NCBI GenBank assembly: GCA_023428025.1
Contig: JAEYZN010000019.1
Coordinates: 1 to 64,000 of the forward strand
Length of the DNA: 64,000 nucleotides
Origin: Bacillota bacterium
Lineage (GTDB): Bacteria > Bacillota > Clostridia > Christensenellales > SZUA-584
Reading direction: 5' to 3'
Below, piece by piece: positions 60,590 to 64,000 of the stretch. The translations under genes and the position numbers were made by a program. Each line of letters opens with the position of its first letter. The first letter of the stretch is position 1. Below the pieces are notes generated by a model. It was not told the DNA's origin. It worked only from the letters and a program-made list of their open reading frames with translations, and did not search any database.

Positions 60590-62059
60590 ATGATGAGCAA
60601 ATACAAACTGATCGATCTTAAGATTGACGAAGCACGGCAGAAAAGGGCGATCCAGCGCGCGAAGGAACGCAACATCGTTATCCCGACGTTTGCGCAGATG
60701 AAGAACCCGGCATTGATAGACGACAGCATCAAAGACCAGCTGAAAAGCGTGGGCCTGTGGGATGTGAACCCGCTCAACCTGTTCCGCATCAACTGGCACA
60801 ACGAAGCGAAAGAAAAGGGAGGCGTCTTTGGCGGTGTCAACTACATCGAGCTGCCGCAGGAGATCACCGGCGTCAAGGCCAGGATCGTGGCCATCAGCGG
60901 CAAATGGTTCCCCACGGGCGCGCACAAGGTGGGCGCGGCGTTTTCATGCCTCGTACCGCGTCTGGTGACGGGCCAGTTCGACCCCACCACGCAGAAGGCC
61001 GTCTGGCCGTCCACCGGCAACTACTGCCGCGGCGGCGCTTACGACTCGGCGCTGCTCGCTTGCGAGTCCATCGCGATACTGCCCGAGGGCATGAGCAAGG
61101 AGCGCTTCGAATGGCTCAAGACGGTGGCGGGCGAGACCATCAAGACGCCGGGAACAGAGAGCAACGTCAAAGAGATTTTCGACAAGTGCTGGGAGCTGCG
61201 CAAGTCCGGCCAGGACCTGATGATATTCAACCAGTTCGAGGAGTTCGGCAACTACCTGTGGCACCATGAGGTGACGGGCAGCGCCATCGAAGAGGTGCTC
61301 AAAGAGGTGGGCGGCAACCTGCACGGCTATATCAGCTGCACCGGCTCGGCGGGCACCATCGCGGCGGGCGACTATTTGAAGAAGGTATTCCCGAAGAGCC
61401 GCATCGTGGCGTCCGAGGCGCTGCAGTGCCCCACCATCTACAACAACGGTTTTGGCGCACACCGTATCGAGGGCATCGGTGACAAGCACATCCCGTGGAT
61501 CCACAATGTGAAGAATACGGATGTGGCCGTGGCGGTGGACGATGAGATCCCGATGCAGTGGATCCGCATGTTCAACGAGGAAGAGGGCATCAAGCTGCTG
61601 CGTGACAAGGGCGTGAAGCAGGACGTCATCGACAAGCTGAACTGGGTGGGCATCTCGGGCGCGGCCAATGTCGTCGCGGCCATCAAATACGCCAAGTATT
61701 TCGAGCTGAAGGAAAACGACGTTGTCGTCACGATACTGACCGACTCCATCGCGATGTACCAGAGCCGTCTGGAGGAGCTGACCGAGGAACGCGGCAAGTT
61801 CGACGCGTTCGCGGCGCACGAGGTCAACGCGCGTTACTTTGACGGCGTGGGCATCGACTACATCAAGGAGCTGAACTACTACGACAGGAAAGCGGTGCAC
61901 AACCTCAAGTATTACACATGGGTGGAGCAGCAGGGCAAGACGTACGACGAGATCGTGACCCAGTGGGAGGACGACAGCTACTGGACGGATATCGTGACAC
62001 ATACGGAAGAGCTGGATGAGCTGATCAAGGCGTTCAACAAGAAAGTGGCTGAGGCTTAA
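60590..62059 (+). CDS. Fold-type II PLP-dependent enzyme, function unknown, in the purine cluster
   Basis: This protein of about 489 residues has the fold-type II (tryptophan synthase beta) layout: the probable PLP lysine K113 in FPTGAHKVGAAF, a substrate loop STGNYCRGG at 141-149, and a phosphate loop CTGSAGTIAAG. Relatives are annotated only as pyridoxal-phosphate dependent enzymes or lyases. It lies 6 bases before the diaminopropionate ammonia-lyase gene, which has the same general fold but a different sequence, so it may act on a related diamino or hydroxy amino acid made from purine carbons. The ribosome site AAAGGAGA fits ATG 60590 or 60593. It is longer than typical members by about 100 residues. 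Confidence 0.85.
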   Translation: MMSKYKLIDLKIDEARQKRAIQRAKERNIVIPTFAQMKNPALIDDSIKDQLKSVGLWDVNPLNLFRINWHNEAKEKGGVFGGVNYIELPQEITGVKARIVAISGKWFPTGAHKVGAAFSCLVPRLVTGQFDPTTQKAVWPSTGNYCRGGAYDSALLACESIAILPEGMSKERFEWLKTVAGETIKTPGTESNVKEIFDKCWELRKSGQDLMIFNQFEEFGNYLWHHEVTGSAIEEVLKEVGGNLHGYISCTGSAGTIAAGDYLKKVFPKSRIVASEALQCPTIYNNGFGAHRIEGIGDKHIPWIHNVKNTDVAVAVDDEIPMQWIRMFNEEEGIKLLRDKGVKQDVIDKLNWVGISGAANVVAAIKYAKYFELKENDVVVTILTDSIAMYQSRLEELTEERGKFDAFAAHEVNARYFDGVGIDYIKELNYYDRKAVHNLKYYTWVEQQGKTYDEIVTQWEDDSYWTDIVTHTEELDELIKAFNKKVAEA

Positions 62060-62065
62060 TCGCTT

Positions 62066-63265
62066 ATGGATTTGATCAAATATATACCCAACAGCCGCAA
62101 AACGCGTGAATACACGCGGGAAACGGCATTGTTCTCAGAGGCCCAGGTGGAAAAGGTTTACCGTTTCCACCGGTCCATGGGCGACAAATATAATGAGACG
62201 CCGCTGGTGAAGCTGGATGCTTTCGCGGCATCTGTCGGGCTTGGCGGCATGTATGTGAAGGACGAGTCCCAACGCGGCAATCTGAAAGCGTTCAAGCTGC
62301 TGGGCGGCGCTTACGCGGTCGCCAACAGTATCTGCCGCAAGCTGGGCGCGGACATCAACGACGTGGACTTTCAGTATCTGAAGTCCGTTGAGGTGAAACA
62401 GAAGCTGGGCGATCTCGTGTTCGCGGCGGCATCGGACGGCAACCATGGCAAGTCCGTGGCGTGGGCGGCAAACGAGTTCAACCAGAAGTCCATCGTCTAC
62501 ATGCCCAAGGGCACGGTGCAGGACCGCATCGACGCCATCGAGAATCTGGGCGGCAAGGTCGTGGTGTCGGATGACAACTACGACTGGTGCGTCCGCGAGG
62601 TAAACCGGCTGGCGGCGGAAAGGGGCTGGGAGGTCGTGCTGGACACGGCCAGCGAAGGCGACGTTCAGGTAGCGACCTGGGTGATGCAGGGCTATGCCAC
62701 CATGGGCGTGGAAGCCATTCAGCAACTGGGCGACACGGCGCCCACTCACATGTTTCTGCAGGCGGGCGTGGGCTCCATGGCGGCCGCGATGGTCGGCGTT
62801 TTCGTCAACCACTACCGGAATAATTGCCCGAAGATATACATCGTGGAGCCGCATCAGGCGGCATGCTACTATGATTCGGGCGTGAAGGGCGACGGAAGCG
62901 CGTGCAGCGTGGACGGCGATATGGACAGCATCATGGCGGGGTTGGCCTGCGGCGTGCCCAACCCGATATCATGGGAGATCATCCGCAACTTCGCGGACGG
63001 GTTCTTCTCGTGCGACGATGTGCTGACCGCCAACGGCATGCGTATACTCGGCAACCCGCTGGCCGGAGATATCCGTGTTGTCGCGGGCGAGTCCGGCGCT
63101 GTGGGCACCGGACTGGTGGATGAGATCATGAAGAACAGGCCGGATATTGCGAAGAAGATCGGCCTTGACGTATCCTCCCGCGTGATCGTGTTCAGCACGG
63201 AAGGGGATACGGATACGAAGAATTACCGGGATATCGTGTGGTACGGCAAGTACCCGAGGTATTAA
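62066..63265 (+). CDS. ygeX: Diaminopropionate ammonia-lyase
   Basis: This 399-residue PLP enzyme turns 2,3-diaminopropionate into pyruvate and two ammonia. The PLP lysine K77 lies in GNLKAFKLLGGAYAV, the same residue number as in E. coli YgeX, with ASDGNHGKSVAWAA as the substrate loop and QAGVGSMAAAMVG as the phosphate loop. It belongs to the gene set linked to anaerobic urate degradation, where diaminopropionate is thought to be a late intermediate. It is six bases after the preceding PLP gene and its stop overlaps the convergent MobA-like gene by four bases. Confidence 0.94.
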   Translation: MDLIKYIPNSRKTREYTRETALFSEAQVEKVYRFHRSMGDKYNETPLVKLDAFAASVGLGGMYVKDESQRGNLKAFKLLGGAYAVANSICRKLGADINDVDFQYLKSVEVKQKLGDLVFAAASDGNHGKSVAWAANEFNQKSIVYMPKGTVQDRIDAIENLGGKVVVSDDNYDWCVREVNRLAAERGWEVVLDTASEGDVQVATWVMQGYATMGVEAIQQLGDTAPTHMFLQAGVGSMAAAMVGVFVNHYRNNCPKIYIVEPHQAACYYDSGVKGDGSACSVDGDMDSIMAGLACGVPNPISWEIIRNFADGFFSCDDVLTANGMRILGNPLAGDIRVVAGESGAVGTGLVDEIMKNRPDIAKKIGLDVSSRVIVFSTEGDTDTKNYRDIVWYGKYPRY

Positions 63266-63861
63266 GGATTATCTGATACCCGTGAAGCGACCATGCGTGA
63301 CTCCAGGTCGCGCAGGTCCTCCCGGGTGTCAATGTCGATAAGCTGTGACGCGTCGGCGACGGGGAACAGCCGGAGCCTATCCGTATGCCGGGAAATAACC
63401 GTCTTGCCCGACTCGTCGCCGGTGAGGCTGCAAAGCTCGGCATACAGGCTGGACGGGAATATGACCGGATTACCGCTCCGCCCATTGCAGGACAGCGCGA
63501 GTATAGTAGCAGGCGTGTACGCGTCCAGCATGCCGCATAGCGTTTCTTGTGTGAGCAGCGGCTGGTCGGCCACGCAGAACATGCAGGCGTCCGTCCCCGA
63601 CATCAGCCCGACGCCAAGACGGATGCTTCTGCTGATGCCAAGCTCCGGTTTGCTGTTGATGACGCCGTCGAAACCGTATGGCGAGGCCGCATCAACAAGC
63701 GTCTGGTTGGCGGCGACGATGACGCGGCGGGAGAACCGCGTTTGGGGCAGGCTGTCCAGAACGTATTCGATGACGGGCTTGCCGTTGATATTTGCGGTGA
63801 GCTTGCCGCCCCCGAAACGAATGCCCGCACCGGCGGCAAGCAGGATACATCCGATTTTCAT
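63262..63861 (-). CDS. MobA-like nucleotidyltransferase, molybdenum hydroxylase accessory (YgfJ-type)
   Basis: This 199-residue protein has the nucleotidyltransferase signature GCILLAAGAGIRFGGGKLTANINGKPVIEYVLD at 4-36 and FCVADQPLLTQET, typical of MobA-like cytidylyl/guanylyl transferases; the YgfJ/MocA type makes the cytosine dinucleotide form of molybdopterin. Its place beside xdhD and the yqeB/yqeC/xdhC set supports that role. The C-terminus overlaps the end of ygeX by four bases, on the opposite strand. Whether it uses CTP or GTP cannot be read with certainty. Confidence 0.9.
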   Translation of the reverse strand: MKIGCILLAAGAGIRFGGGKLTANINGKPVIEYVLDSLPQTRFSRRVIVAANQTLVDAASPYGFDGVINSKPELGISRSIRLGVGLMSGTDACMFCVADQPLLTQETLCGMLDAYTPATILALSCNGRSGNPVIFPSSLYAELCSLTGDESGKTVISRHTDRLRLFPVADASQLIDIDTREDLRDLESRMVASRVSDNP

Positions 63862-63939
63862 ATTGGAATCCTGCGTTTTTTTTGTTATTATACCTCTTTA
63901 GAGGGGATAAAACAAACTCGGGAGCAAAGGTATAAGACA

Positions 63940-64000
63940 ATGCAGAACAATTACAGCGTGTTTGATATCGTCGGACCCGTCATCATCGGGCCGTCCAGCT
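63940..64000 (+). CDS. sdaAB: L-serine dehydratase, iron-sulfur dependent, beta subunit (start only)
   Basis: The last 61 bases encode MQNNYSVFDIVGPVIIGPSS and run off the window. This is the characteristic N-terminus of the beta subunit of bacterial [4Fe-4S] L-serine dehydratase (YSVFDIIGPVMIGPSSSHTAG in relatives). AAAGG lies about 10 bases before the ATG. The enzyme makes pyruvate and ammonia from serine, the same products as the neighbouring diaminopropionate ammonia-lyase. It is divergent from the MobA-like gene; the 78-base gap between them holds no further feature I can support. Confidence 0.8.
   Translation, partial: MQNNYSVFDIVGPVIIGPSS

Overview
The window looks like a chromosomal segment of a fairly GC-rich anaerobic member of the Firmicutes, probably class Clostridia. 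The reasons are lipoprotein signal peptides with serine/glutamate/proline-rich linkers, a YesM/YesN two-component pair, an MsmX-type shared ATPase, CcpA-like cre sites, strong AAGGAGG ribosome sites, and a labile-selenium molybdenum hydroxylase locus of the kind known from purine-fermenting clostridia. No rRNA, tRNA, phage, transposase or CRISPR was seen. Species cannot be named from the sequence.

Region A (1-9441) is a same-strand reductive pyrimidine catabolism cluster. It holds the end of a class III aminotransferase, an iron-dependent alcohol dehydrogenase, an NMT1/SsuA-type ABC importer, dihydropyrimidinase, a PreA-type dihydropyrimidine dehydrogenase with an extra N-terminal Fe-S domain, and a beta-ureidopropionase-like amidohydrolase. 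Together they could take uracil to beta-alanine and, with the aminotransferase and dehydrogenase, to 3-hydroxypropionate. The binding protein of the importer (3955-5145) has its family segments in circularly permuted order. This is the most unusual gene in the window.

Region B (9506-13411) holds an MFS transporter, a small membrane protein, an AraC regulator and a MATE exporter. Region C (13442-40540) is a beta-glycoside utilisation island. It has a GH2 beta-mannosidase, a LacI regulator, an Opp-type oligosaccharide importer (SBP, two permeases, two ATPases), a GH3 glucosidase, GH94 cellobiose phosphorylase, a GH1 glucosidase, a second LacI regulator with a perfect operator palindrome at its own start, a GH3 xylosidase-like enzyme, a CUT1 sugar importer, YesM/YesN regulators and an MsmX ATPase closed by a terminator.

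Region D (40752-42901) is a radical-SAM/DUF4130 pair linked to DNA metabolism. Region E (43052-46070) is a selenium unit: selD, yedF, a DUF3343 protein and a cysteine desulfurase. Region F (46080-48368, minus strand) holds xdhC, yqeB and yqeC, which mature selenium-dependent molybdenum hydroxylases. Region G (48709-63265) is the anaerobic purine/urate degradation operon: ygeY, ygeW, carbamate kinase, ssnA, ygfK, xdhD, a second dihydropyrimidinase (hyuA), an uncharacterised fold-type II PLP enzyme and diaminopropionate ammonia-lyase. It starts from a near-consensus promoter followed by a leader with a terminator-like hairpin. A MobA-like cytidylyltransferase (minus strand) and the start of an L-serine dehydratase beta subunit close the window. 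Regions E, F and G form one functional unit: selenium donor, molybdenum cofactor maturation, and the purine enzymes that use them, with energy recovered through carbamoyl phosphate. A palindromic repeat family occurs twice in region G and supplies the stop codons of two of its genes.
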